Assembly: GCF_001039005.1 (NCBI RefSeq)
Contig: NZ_LDWR01000014.1
Span: 1 to 64,000 of the forward strand
Direction: 5' to 3'
DNA: 64,000 bases
Source of the DNA: Burkholderia cepacia
Lineage (GTDB): Bacteria; Pseudomonadota; Gammaproteobacteria; Burkholderiales; Burkholderiaceae
This document shows positions 36,269 to 44,492 of the stretch, piece by piece. Made by a program: the position numbers and the translations under genes. Numbering within the stretch: the stretch's first letter is position 1; each line of letters begins with the position of its first letter. The notes beneath the pieces are model-generated. The model was not told the DNA's origin. It saw only the letters and a program-made list of their open reading frames with translations, and made no database searches.

Positions 36269-37696
36269 ATGCCGGATCGTCATCCGTCCCGTGTCGCTAC
36301 CGCCTTCAAGATTCTCGCCGTCACAGTCGTGCTGTTGCTGGTGATTGCCGCGGGCCTGCTGTATTGGGCGCTGCCCGCCGCGACCGGCTATGCGTCGCAT
36401 TACCTGTGCGTGCGCGTGCTCGCCGGCGGCGCCGGCAATCCGGGCGCGCTGTTCGCGCGCGAAGTGAAGCCGATCAATCCGTTGTTCAACCTCGTCACGT
36501 ACCGGATCGACCGTGCGCGACAGACCGTCGAGGCCGCCGGGCTCGGCGTGCTGCACGCGACGGTCGCGCTGTACCGGCCGGGCCTCGGCTGCACGATCGC
36601 GCCGGCCGACGCGATCGACGCGTTGCGCGTACAGGGCCGCGGCCTCGCGCTGCCGCCTGCCGCGGCCGATGCCGACAACGCCGACGATGCCGCGCCGTCC
36701 GATCCGCCGCCGGCGCTGCGCAACGTGCTGGAGCGCGCGATGGCGGAGCCGTCGCCCGGGTCGCTGCGCAACACGCTGGCCGTGGTCGTGCGGCAGGACG
36801 GCAAGCTCGTCGGCGAGCGGTACGCGCCGGGCGTCACGGCCGCCACCCCGTTGCTCGGCTGGTCGATGACCAAGACCGTCACCGCGTTGCTGGCGGGCGT
36901 GCTGGCCCGCGACGGCAAGCTGACGCTCGCGCAGGATCGCCTGCTGGACGACTGGTCGTCGCCCGGCGATCCGCGCCAGGCGATCCAGCTGCGGAACCTG
37001 CTGCAATGGACGAGCGGGCTGGATTACCAGGAGGGCTATCTGCCCGGCTCGGACACGACGAAGATGCTGTACCAGTCGACCGACATGGCGCGCTTCGTCG
37101 CGAGCCGGCCGCTGAAGGTCGCGCCCGGCCGCGAGGTGGACTACCAGAGCGGCGGCAGCGTGCTGGTCGCGAAGATCGTCGCGCGCGCGGTCTCGCCGCG
37201 GCCGCTCGACATCGTGCCGTTCGCGCGGGCGCGGCTGTTCGAGCCGCTCGGCATCCGCACCGCGATGATGGAGCCCGACGCGTCGGGCACGCTGGTCGGC
37301 GGCAGCTACATGCTGGCGTCGGCGCGGGACTGGTCGAAGCTCGGCCAGTTGATCCTGCAGCACGGCGTGTGGCGCGGCACGCGCATCGTCGATCCGGACT
37401 GGGTGCGGTTCATGGCGACGCCGCAGGCCGAGCGGCACGACGGCCGGCGCGGCGCGCACCTGTGGCTGAACGCCAGCGTCGACGGCGCGCGCCGGTTTCC
37501 GTCGCTGCCGGAGGACCTGATGATGATGGACGGCTTCAATCACCAACTGGTGGTGATCGTGCCGTCCTGCCGCGCGGTCATCACACGGCTGGGCGCGACG
37601 GTGGACCGCAGTTGGGACACCGAACGTTTCGTCGCCGACGTGATGGCGAGCCTGCCAGGCTGCACTGGCCCGACAACCACGACCGCTGCGAGGTAA
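36269..37696 (+). CDS. Membrane-anchored serine hydrolase (class C beta-lactamase/ClbP-like fold)
   Basis: A 475-residue protein with one hydrophobic segment at about 12-34 (KILAVTVVLLLVIAAGLLYW) that should anchor it in the inner membrane with the enzyme outside. Penicillin-binding-protein-family motifs are visible: SMTK with Ser199 and Lys202, and a Tyr in DYQSGGS (Tyr292). Relatives include DD-peptidases, esterases and the prodrug peptidases ClbP and ZmaM. Unlike ClbP it lacks C-terminal membrane helices. Placed in a cluster with a MATE pump, it may cleave an acylated N-terminal residue from the exported product; that is inference. Resistance through beta-lactam cleavage is not supported. 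ATG 36269 was chosen because the anchor follows directly. Confidence 0.78.
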   Translation: MPDRHPSRVATAFKILAVTVVLLLVIAAGLLYWALPAATGYASHYLCVRVLAGGAGNPGALFAREVKPINPLFNLVTYRIDRARQTVEAAGLGVLHATVALYRPGLGCTIAPADAIDALRVQGRGLALPPAAADADNADDAAPSDPPPALRNVLERAMAEPSPGSLRNTLAVVVRQDGKLVGERYAPGVTAATPLLGWSMTKTVTALLAGVLARDGKLTLAQDRLLDDWSSPGDPRQAIQLRNLLQWTSGLDYQEGYLPGSDTTKMLYQSTDMARFVASRPLKVAPGREVDYQSGGSVLVAKIVARAVSPRPLDIVPFARARLFEPLGIRTAMMEPDASGTLVGGSYMLASARDWSKLGQLILQHGVWRGTRIVDPDWVRFMATPQAERHDGRRGAHLWLNASVDGARRFPSLPEDLMMMDGFNHQLVVIVPSCRAVITRLGATVDRSWDTERFVADVMASLPGCTGPTTTTAAR

Positions 37697-37703
37697 GCGA
37701 ATC

Positions 37704-38147
37704 ATGAGGATTACCGTACGAGATGCTGTGGCCGCCGATATGCCGGCCCTGCGCGAGCTGTTCCTGCGCTCGCGCCAGGAGACCTTCGTCTGGCAGCCGG
37801 CCGGCGCGTTCCAGCTGGCCGACTTCGAGGCCCAGACGGACGGCGAGCGGCTGTGGGTCGCCGAGGACGACGGCGGGCAACTCGCCGGCTTCGTGTCGGT
37901 CTGGGAGCCCGACCATTTCATCCATCACCTGTACGTGCACCGGCCGCATCACCGGCGCGGCATCGGCCGGGTGCTGCTGCGCGCACTGCCGGGTTGGCCG
38001 GCAACGCACTACCGGCTCAAGTGTCTGCGCGCCAACGCGCCGGCGCTGGCGTTCTATGCCGCGTGCGGCTTCGTCGAGATCGGCGCCGGCGGCGCGGAAG
38101 ACGGCGAGTACCTGCTGCTCGAGTTCGACGGCAAGGACGGCCGATGA
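37704..38147 (+). CDS. GNAT-family acetyltransferase
   Basis: A 147-residue protein starting MRITVRDAVAADMPAL, with the CoA-binding segment HHRRGIGRVLLRALP (about residues 80-94) and the ALAFYAACGFVEIG motif near residue 113 common to GNAT enzymes. It transfers an acetyl group, perhaps to the product amine as self-protection or as tailoring. It starts seven bases after the serine hydrolase stop and overlaps the MFS exporter start (ATGA at 38144-38147). Pairing with an exporter fits self-resistance, though no substrate can be read. Confidence 0.85.
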   Translation: MRITVRDAVAADMPALRELFLRSRQETFVWQPAGAFQLADFEAQTDGERLWVAEDDGGQLAGFVSVWEPDHFIHHLYVHRPHHRRGIGRVLLRALPGWPATHYRLKCLRANAPALAFYAACGFVEIGAGGAEDGEYLLLEFDGKDGR

Positions 38148-39391
38148 CCGTCCACCTGCGGTACTGCCTGCAGCAGGCGGCGTTGTGGGGCACCTTCGGC
38201 CTCGTGCTGCCGGTCGTCACGCTGTTCCTGCTGCACAACCATTTCACGCTGTTCGAGATCGGGCTTTACGCGGCGCTGTTCAGCCTGTCGACCATCGCGC
38301 TGGAGCTGCCGTTCGGCGCGATGGCCGACCGCGTGGGCCGCATCCGGACCTATCGCTTATCGCTGCTGATGAACAGCGTCGGCTGCGCGCTGATGCTGTG
38401 CTTCAGCCAGAAGCCGATGCTGTACCTCGCCGCGGCGAGCTTCGGCATCGCGCGCGCGATGAGTTCCGGCACCGTCGACGCGTGGTATGTCGGCCTGTTG
38501 CGCGAGCACGGCGAGACGAAGCGGATTCCGTATTTTCTCGGCCGCGCGGAGCTGGCCTCCGCGCTCGGGCTGGCGAGCATGTCGCTGGTCGGCGGCGTGC
38601 TCCCGGACCTGATCGGCAGCCGGCTGTTCGACAACCCGTACAAGATCGGTCTGGCGTTCGCGTGCGGCCTGTTCATCGTGCTGCTGGGCCTGACGTCGTG
38701 GTTTTTCGCCGAGGCGGAGCGGGCGCCGCCCGAGGCGGCGCCGGCCGGCAGGATGCTCGACGATCTTCGCGAATTGGTCCGGTTCGCGTGGCATGGCGGC
38801 GCGGTGCGGCCGCTGATCGTGCTGTGCATGCTGCTCGGCGGCGTCGTGTCGGTGCTGGAGAGCTACTGGCCGGTGGTGCTGAAGACGCTTGTGCCGATGC
38901 ATGGCGCGACCTGGGCGTTCGGCCTGTTCCTCACGCTGATGCTGGTCGTCAAGGGCGCGGGCGGCTGGGCGTCGTATCGCGTGATGAAGCATTGCGCCGC
39001 ACGGCCGGCGCTCGCCGTGACGCTGCCGTTCGCCGGGCTCGCCGTGAGCCTCGTGCTGACGCGCTGGGCGTTTGACGTGGTTGCGTTCGGTGTCGTGCTG
39101 AGCGGGGTCGCGCTGTTCCTCGGCATCGCCGGCGCGGTGGTCAACGCGGTGCTGCATCACCGGACGCCCGATGCGCTGCGATCGCGCGCCGTCTCGTTCT
39201 TTTCGCTGGTGTTCCAGCTCGGCAGCATGATTGCGTCGATCGTGCTCGGCTACCTGGTCAGCCAGTGGGGCGTGCAGGCGGTGTGGTGCGGCGTCGGCGT
39301 GCTGGTCGCGGTGGCGGCCGGATACGGCGCGTCGATCGGCGGCTGGGCCGCCGGCCCGGTGGAAGAGGCGAAGGCGGCGGCGCGCGTGTAG
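38144..39391 (+). CDS. MFS-family exporter
   Basis: A 415-residue membrane protein with about twelve hydrophobic segments. The loop between helices 2 and 3 reads GAMADRVGRIRTYR, the Major Facilitator signature. It is probably the second exporter of the cluster besides the MATE pump. The start overlaps the GNAT stop by four bases. The middle loop (near residues 185-205) is Ala-Glu-Pro-rich, as in drug/H+ antiporters. Confidence 0.85.
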   Translation: MTVHLRYCLQQAALWGTFGLVLPVVTLFLLHNHFTLFEIGLYAALFSLSTIALELPFGAMADRVGRIRTYRLSLLMNSVGCALMLCFSQKPMLYLAAASFGIARAMSSGTVDAWYVGLLREHGETKRIPYFLGRAELASALGLASMSLVGGVLPDLIGSRLFDNPYKIGLAFACGLFIVLLGLTSWFFAEAERAPPEAAPAGRMLDDLRELVRFAWHGGAVRPLIVLCMLLGGVVSVLESYWPVVLKTLVPMHGATWAFGLFLTLMLVVKGAGGWASYRVMKHCAARPALAVTLPFAGLAVSLVLTRWAFDVVAFGVVLSGVALFLGIAGAVVNAVLHHRTPDALRSRAVSFFSLVFQLGSMIASIVLGYLVSQWGVQAVWCGVGVLVAVAAGYGASIGGWAAGPVEEAKAAARV

Positions 39392-39485
39392 GGCAGGGCG
39401 CGCCGGTTCGATTCATGTGTGATGCGCCATGCGGTAGCGGCAACCTTTTTAGTTTGTCACCCCACGATAGCCAAGGAGAGCGACT

Positions 39486-40304
39486 ATGAAGCAGGAGATG
39501 CGCAACGCGATTCACGAAACGCTGGAGGCGCTCGTGTCGCAGTACGGGATAGCGGAGCTCGGACGCGTGATCGAGTTCGTCGACATCAACACGGGGCGGG
39601 TTCCGCTGCCCGCGTTGCCGAAACATCAGCGGCCGTTGCTGTTCTATTTCCCGGGGCTGGACGGCAAGCCGTGGTACGAGGCGTCCGATTATCCGGAGCT
39701 CGAGGCGTTCACGTCGACGATCGAGGCGTCGGTCGACATGCTGCGCGAGGAGTTTCTCGCGCAGGTCACCACGCCGATGCTGCTGCCGTACGAAGAGCAG
39801 GTGGCGGGACGTTTCGAGTCGATCCGGCGGAACGACTGGGGGTCGTTCTATTTCAGGCGCAAGGGCGAGCCGGAGGTCGAGGAGAATTGTCGCCGCTGCC
39901 CGCGCACCGCGGCGCTGATGCGGCAGGTGCAGGATTTCCTCAGCCCGAGCGGCGCCTTCATCTTTTCGGTGATCCAGGGCGGCACGCGGATTCCGCCGCA
40001 TTCGGACACGACGAATCTCAAGCTGACCTGCCAGCTTCCGCTGATCGTGCCGCGCGGCTCGCGGCTGCGCGTCGGCGACGAGACCCGCGAGTGGCCGGAC
40101 CGTCGCGCGATCATTTTCGACGATACGTTCGAGCATGAGAGCTGGAACGACAGCGACGAGCCGCGGGTTTGCCTGCTGGTCGATATCTGGCATCCGGGCA
40201 TTACGCGTATCGAGCGGGACGCGGTCGAGCGGCTCGACGCTGCGATCAGCCTGCATCTCGGGCTGGATTTCCGGCCACCGTGGGCGGAAGCAGCCGCGGC
40301 GTAA
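39486..40304 (+). CDS. AspH-type aspartyl/asparaginyl beta-hydroxylase
   Basis: A 272-residue protein. IPPHSDTTNLKLTCQLPL (about residues 174-191) and DDTFEHESWN (about 214-223) match the paired His motifs of the AspH/LpxO beta-hydroxylase family, which uses Fe(II) and 2-oxoglutarate; the first domain supplies Cys-x2-Cys (ENCRRCP). In NRPS clusters such enzymes hydroxylate the beta carbon of Asp, Asn or similar residues. A strong ribosome site AAGGAGAG precedes ATG 39486. It is the last gene of the left cluster; terminators follow within 40 bases. It gives the operon a third O2-using hydroxylase of separate ancestry. Confidence 0.85.
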   Translation: MKQEMRNAIHETLEALVSQYGIAELGRVIEFVDINTGRVPLPALPKHQRPLLFYFPGLDGKPWYEASDYPELEAFTSTIEASVDMLREEFLAQVTTPMLLPYEEQVAGRFESIRRNDWGSFYFRRKGEPEVEENCRRCPRTAALMRQVQDFLSPSGAFIFSVIQGGTRIPPHSDTTNLKLTCQLPLIVPRGSRLRVGDETREWPDRRAIIFDDTFEHESWNDSDEPRVCLLVDIWHPGITRIERDAVERLDAAISLHLGLDFRPPWAEAAAA

Positions 40305-40314
40305 GGCGGGGACG

Positions 40315-40343
40315 GGCGACCGGTTTGGGGGCGGTCGCCTTTT
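40315..40343 (+). terminator. Rho-independent terminator after the left cluster
   Basis: A perfect 8-base stem (GGCGACCG / CGGTCGCC) with a 9-base loop is followed by TTTT. It lies eleven bases after the AspH-type gene stop and probably ends the 13087-40304 transcript. Confidence 0.85.
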
Positions 40344-40366
40344 GATCATCGACCGATAGCGGCCTG

Positions 40367-40389
40367 ACCAGGCTGTGGGGCCTGGTTTT
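40367..40389 (+). terminator. Second tandem terminator
   Basis: A 7-base stem (ACCAGGC / GCCTGGT) with a 6-base loop runs into TTTT. It lies 24 bases after the first terminator, giving a double stop at the cluster edge. The two stems differ in sequence, so this is not a simple duplication. Confidence 0.65.
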
Positions 40390-40676
40390 CGATTGACGCG
40401 CGATGAATGGAAAATTCGAAATGCGCTCGTTGCTGCGCCGTCGGCGATTACGGTGGCGGCCATCGGGCAGAAGCCGCTCGATCGGCGCGCGACACGGTGG
40501 TTCATGATCGCCGTGATGAATGTAAATTGACATAATGCTGACTAGCGAAGTTTTTATGGGTCTGGTTGATATTGGAGGACTGCAGTCAACGTCACGAACG
40601 CTGACGTCCGCGTCGCCGTCGCCGATCGCTAATTTCGCGCGCGGCGTCGCGCTGCGGCGCGTGCCACGCAGCCGGG
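40390..40676. other. Intergenic stretch without a supported gene
   Basis: This stretch between the tandem terminators and the RES toxin gene turns AT-rich around 40500-40570. I see no coding pattern. It marks the change from the compact cluster to the patchy insertion region. Confidence 0.5.
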
Positions 40677-41150
40677 TTACGATGCGCCGCCCGCCGGCAT
40701 GACAAACAGTCGTTCATCCCATACGACCGGCCGCGGTTCCGCAACTACAATCCGTACGGCGTCCGGGTGTGCGGGATTCACCAGCGCGTTGTATTCCGCG
40801 CGCGCGACGACCGACGGCACTACCAGGATCGCGCTGCGCGCTTCCGTCAGCCATGCGTCACCGAATCGACGGGCGATCTGCTGCGCCGGGGCGTCCCACC
40901 CTTCGGGCAACGATTCGGCGGTGTGTCGTTCGATGCTCACGTCATCGGACACGGTCGACTCGACGCATGCGTGCGTCTTTGGCACCCTGCCGATACGCGC
41001 ATGGACGAGCACCTCGAGCATGGCGCCCGCGAACGTCAGCGCCGCATAAATGACCGGACGGCCCGGGCTGTTGACGCGTCCGCCGACCAGCATCGCGCCG
41101 GTGCCGCTCCAGATCGTGTGCCGCGTGTCGGCGATGCGGTACAACTTCAT
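40677..41150 (-). CDS. RES-domain toxin (NAD+-degrading type)
   Basis: A 157-residue protein that begins MKLYRIADTRH. WSGTGAMLVGGRVNSPGRPV followed by IYAALTFAGAMLEVLVH is the conserved core of RES-domain toxins, with the Arg and Glu of the active site; a Ser lies near the end. The family breaks down NAD+ when its partner antitoxin is lost. A longer reading frame begins at 41261, but ATG 41150 fits the family start and overlaps the stop of the antitoxin remnant (ATGA), the usual arrangement. With the antitoxin truncated, the toxin is probably silent, inactive or neutralised from elsewhere. Confidence 0.78.
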   Translation of the reverse strand: MKLYRIADTRHTIWSGTGAMLVGGRVNSPGRPVIYAALTFAGAMLEVLVHARIGRVPKTHACVESTVSDDVSIERHTAESLPEGWDAPAQQIARRFGDAWLTEARSAILVVPSVVARAEYNALVNPAHPDAVRIVVAEPRPVVWDERLFVMPAGGAS

Positions 41151-41257
41151 GCCGGAAGCCCGTAGAAGAGCTTCCACAGCACTTCCTCGACGCGACGCGC
41201 GCCGAGCTCGGTGAGCGCGACGTGTGCCACGGCGCGACCGAATCGAATGGCGGTCGG
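41147..41257 (-). pseudogene. 3' stump of a Xre/MbcA/ParS-type antitoxin (DUF2384)
   Basis: Reading the minus strand in the frame that ends at TGA 41149-41147 gives AVAHVALTELGARRVEEVLW followed by KLFYGLPA, the typical C-terminal end of antitoxins that partner RES toxins. Upstream the frame hits a stop at the join with the ParD-like fragment near 41258, so only about 35 residues remain. The DNA-binding N-terminal part is missing. Confidence 0.65.
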
Positions 41258-41392
41258 TCACTTCGGCTTGTGGCCGGCGAGCCCGCGCAGCGCAGCGCGT
41301 TGCGGATTCATTACTTCTGACGTGGCATAGGTGCCGCTGGCGACCTGCTGCCGCACGCCGTCGGCCATCTCGCTCGGGAGGCTGATACTCAT
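41258..41392 (-). pseudogene. ParD-like antitoxin fragment
   Basis: Forty-four residues starting MSISLPSEMADGVRQQVASG and then TYATSEVMNPQRAALRGL resemble ParD/CopG-type antitoxins, whose start normally reads like MNVSLTPELEAFVREKV with YASASEVVR behind. The part after SEV is off pattern and the frame stops at the join to the RES antitoxin stump, so this is probably a decayed or recombined remnant. No ParE-like toxin follows. Confidence 0.5.
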
Positions 41393-42175
41393 TGCTGGGT
41401 GATGCCCGTGGTGCCTCCTACTCCATCCTCGTAACGCCGTCACGGACCGTGGTTTGCCAGGTGCGCGCCGGGCGGGCCGAAGTACAGCGCCGCGCGATAC
41501 CAGCGCTGACGCCGCTTGCGAATCAGTGTGAGCAGATCGGCACACGTAGCGACGTCGGCGGCCGTGAGCCGCACAATGAGCTGGGGTCGAACCAGCCCTT
41601 GAGCGCGTGCTCGGGCTGTGACGTCTCAACGAGACTCGCAGCCCTCCGCGCCCTGCTTCGGGTATGGAGAGCGATGCGAGCGCGGATCTCGCGCAGGGCC
41701 CCGCCGTGGACATTGTTACGTATTTAAATGCATATCCGTGCCGATGTTCAAGAATACGATGCGCTTCAACAGCGTATTAAGGTTGACTTAACAGTTATCA
41801 CATTGTCATCGCCGGTTTTTCGGGATATCGATTATCCGTGACATCTGCAGCCGATCAAGATGGATTTTTCGAAATAATCGTTTTCCAAGCACCTATGCCA
41901 GACTGCTTCCGTTTTTAGGACCGCCAGGCGCGAATCTCGTCGTGGCGCGGGGAGTCATTCCCCTAAACGACGCCGAATAGATTTACGCAAGCCAACAACG
42001 ACATCGAAATCAGTCTTGCAAAAAATGGGGTGACCATAGATTTTCTGAAGCGCCCCGAAATTCTCCTTGCATTTCCCAAATCCTGGCCAATACTGATACC
42101 ACTTTAGTACCAAATACATACCAAAGTAAACCAGGCTTTATCACCGGCATCCGCCATAAAGCAAAGGAGAATGTA
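41393..42175. other. Non-coding patch upstream of the chitinase
   Basis: About 41393-41713 is GC-rich and open in several frames but shows no family I recognise. From about 41714 the DNA becomes AT-rich and has no credible frame. A good ribosome site (AAAGGAG, 42163-42169) sits at the far end, six bases before the chitinase ATG. The likely chitinase promoter lies in the last 150 bases. Confidence 0.5.
42097..42133 (+). promoter_or_regulatory. Phased TACCA direct repeats, probable chitinase operator
   Basis: TACCA starts at 42097, 42108 and 42119, exactly 11 bases apart, and AACCA follows at 42129. The array lies 43 to 79 bases upstream of the chitinase start. Spacing of one helical turn puts all sites on one DNA face, which fits cooperative binding of a regulator. 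TGGTA/TACCA half-sites resemble operators of GntR-type GlcNAc or chitin regulators, but no regulator is encoded here. Confidence 0.45.
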
Positions 42176-43762
42176 ATGCAACGTTCGATTTACCGCCTGT
42201 GCCTGCCCCTGATCGGCGCGAGCAGCCTTATCGTGGCCAGCTCTGCGGCCCATGCCCTGCCCAGCTGCAGCGCCTGGCAATCCAGCCAGATCTATAACGC
42301 GGGCGATTACGCCTTGTACAACGGCCAAACCTGGCAAGCGCAATGGTGGACGCGAGGGGAAACGCCTACAGCCAGCCAAGGGGCCGTTTGGCAGCAGCGC
42401 GCCGCCAACTCATGCGCGCCTATCAGCGGCGGCAGCTCAGGCAGCGGCGTGCCGCCGGAACCCACGCCCACCGTGGGCTACAACGTGGGCTCTTATTTCA
42501 CCCAATGGGGCATTTATCAGCGCCAGTACTTTGTGAAAAACCTGATGGCCAGCGGAGGCGATAAAAAACTCACCGTGCTCAACTACGCTTTTGGCAATGT
42601 CTACGCCAACGGCCAGTGCGGCATGGTCACGGTGGCGGAAAGCGGCAATGGCGATGGCGGCGACGCCTGGGCGGATTACCAGCGCGCCGTCTCCGCGGCG
42701 GAGTCCGTGGACGGCCAGGCAGACAGCTGGGACACCCCACTACGCGGCAACTTCAACCAACTGCGTAAGCTGAAACTGACAAATCCGCAGCTCAAGGTGC
42801 TGATCTCCCTGGGCGGCTGGACCTGGTCCAAGAACTTCTCCACCGTAGCCGCCAACGACGCCAGCCGCCAGGCGCTGGTTTCCTCCTGCATCAACCTCTA
42901 CATCAAGGGCAACCTGCCGCAACAAGAAAACGCTGGGGGACAGGGTGTGGCGCTGGGCGTGTTTGACGGCTTTGACATCGACTGGGAATACCCGGTGGCC
43001 GGTGGCCTGCCCACCAATCATTACAGCGCGGCGGACAAGCAAAACTTCACCCTGCTGCTGGCGGAGTTCCGCCGTCAGCTGGATGCGTTGGGCCAGCAGA
43101 ACAAGCGTCGCTATTACCTTTCCGTCGCGCTGGGCGCCGGAGTGGACAAAATCCGCAATACCGAACCGAGCAACTACGGCGCTTACCTGGACTGGGCCAA
43201 TGTGATGTCTTATGACTTCCATGGCGGCTGGGAAGCGCAAGGCCCCACCAACTTCCAGTCCAACCTCTACCCGGATCCGGCCAATCCGGCCCAGAACGAC
43301 GCCAAGTTCTATGATATCGACGACGCGGTGAATGCCCTGGTCAGTGCTGGACTGGCCCGCAACCGCATCAATGTGGGCATCCCCTTCTATGGCCGCGGCT
43401 GGACCGGCGTGGCCGCCGGCCCTTATGGCAATGGCCTGTATCAAAGCGCCACCGGCCCCGCGCCCGGCACTTACGAGGCGGGTTACGAGGACTATCGTGT
43501 GCTGGGGGGCCGCGCAGGCGCGCGTTATGTGCATCCCGTCACCAAGCAGCTGTGGAGCTATGACGGCACGCAGTTCTGGAGTTATGACACACCGGATGTG
43601 ATCCGCACCAAGCTGGGCTATGTCAAAGCCCAGCAACTGGGCGGCGTGTTCAGTTGGTCATTGGATGGCGACGATATGCAAGGCTCACTGCTGTCCACCA
43701 TGGGCGAGTTGCGCAGCGCCACCGCCGCCACCAAGCCCACCGGGGTGGCGCCGAAGCGTTAA
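42176..43762 (+). CDS. Secreted GH18 chitinase with CBM5/12
   Basis: A 528-residue protein. The first 27 residues form a signal peptide ending SSAAHA, followed by a chitin-binding CBM5/12 module (CSAWQSSQIYNAGDYALYNG, then WQAQWWTRGE). A Gly-Ser/Pro linker near residue 83-97 leads to the GH18 barrel with LISLGGWTWSKN and the catalytic motif DGFDIDWEYP, Glu271 being the acid. It hydrolyses chitin outside the cell. Codon choice (many AAA, GCC, CTG, few CGCs in a row) and lower GC differ from the clusters, and mobile-element remnants lie downstream, so recent transfer is likely, perhaps from a Chromobacterium- or Aeromonas-like source; the donor is a guess. Confidence 0.93.
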   Translation: MQRSIYRLCLPLIGASSLIVASSAAHALPSCSAWQSSQIYNAGDYALYNGQTWQAQWWTRGETPTASQGAVWQQRAANSCAPISGGSSGSGVPPEPTPTVGYNVGSYFTQWGIYQRQYFVKNLMASGGDKKLTVLNYAFGNVYANGQCGMVTVAESGNGDGGDAWADYQRAVSAAESVDGQADSWDTPLRGNFNQLRKLKLTNPQLKVLISLGGWTWSKNFSTVAANDASRQALVSSCINLYIKGNLPQQENAGGQGVALGVFDGFDIDWEYPVAGGLPTNHYSAADKQNFTLLLAEFRRQLDALGQQNKRRYYLSVALGAGVDKIRNTEPSNYGAYLDWANVMSYDFHGGWEAQGPTNFQSNLYPDPANPAQNDAKFYDIDDAVNALVSAGLARNRINVGIPFYGRGWTGVAAGPYGNGLYQSATGPAPGTYEAGYEDYRVLGGRAGARYVHPVTKQLWSYDGTQFWSYDTPDVIRTKLGYVKAQQLGGVFSWSLDGDDMQGSLLSTMGELRSATAATKPTGVAPKR

Positions 43763-43882
43763 TGCTAGCAAGGCATTTTTAGCTGGAGTCCAGCATGCCG
43801 GTCCGCGTGCCCAATCCCTCGCTCAAGGTACGCGGTCCTTTAACGACGCACCGGCATTGTCACGTTTGCGTAGGATAACGAC

Positions 43883-44041
43883 ATGAAAACGACCTCGCTC
43901 TATCGTGGACGCCGGTTTCCTGCGGCCACCGTTGCTCAGGCCGTGCGGTGGTATTTCCGCTTCCAGCTCAGCCTGCGCGATGTCGAAGAATTGCTGTTCG
44001 AGCGCGGTGTCGTGGTGAGCTGCGAAACGATCCGGCGCTGA
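43883..44041 (+). pseudogene. N-terminal fragment of an IS6-family transposase
   Basis: Fifty-two residues reading AQAVRWYFRFQLSLRDVEEL and ERGVVVSCETIRR match the start of IS6/IS26-type transposases. A TGA stop stands where Trp normally follows RR, and the DDE catalytic part is missing. About 50 bases later a complete IS3-family element begins. It is an inactive remnant. Confidence 0.75.
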
Positions 44042-44183
44042 TGCGACAAATTTGGCGGGCCCAACGGGTTCATTGCGTTTCTGCGCCATCGAGGATAGAG
44101 GTGGCCTCGCAAATTCGGACAGCCAGATAAGTGGATCGGCCGGGGCCTGAGCCAGCGATAATGCTGGCAAAGGAACCGAGGAA

Positions 44184-44492
44184 ATGACGAAGAGAACCCG
44201 ACGCACGCACTCAGCGGCGTTCAATGCGAAGGTGGCGCTGGCAGCGGTCAAGGGCGAGCGCACGCTGGCCGAGCTGGCGCAGCAGTTCGATGTGCACCCG
44301 AACCAGATTACCGAATGGAAGCGGCAATCGCAGGAGCGTGCGGCGGACGTGTTTGGCGCGGCAGGCATGCCGTCGAGCGAGCCGCCGGTGGACCTGAAGG
44401 CGTTGCACGCCAAGATCGGCCAGCTGACACTGGAGAATGATTTTTTAGAAGGTGCGCTCACCAAGGCGGGATTGCTGAGCGCAAAACGATGA
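44184..44492 (+). CDS. IS3-family transposase OrfA
   Basis: A 102-residue protein with the helix-turn-helix LAELAQQFDVHPNQITEWKR (about residues 31-50) and a C-terminal leucine-rich coiled coil (LHAKIGQLTLENDFLEGAL), the usual OrfA design. It binds the element ends and pairs with OrfB. Its stop overlaps the OrfB start by four bases (ATGA), so OrfB may be made by reinitiation or as a frameshift fusion. Confidence 0.9.
   Translation: MTKRTRRTHSAAFNAKVALAAVKGERTLAELAQQFDVHPNQITEWKRQSQERAADVFGAAGMPSSEPPVDLKALHAKIGQLTLENDFLEGALTKAGLLSAKR

Noticed and set aside
36269..37696. Class C beta-lactamase.
   Set aside because: The SxxK family includes many peptidases and esterases; the N-terminal membrane anchor and the cluster context do not fit a periplasmic AmpC enzyme.
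41393..41713. Possible gene on either strand next to the ParD-like stump.
   Set aside because: Several frames are open because of GC content but none shows a recognisable family or start signal; it may be a decayed gene.
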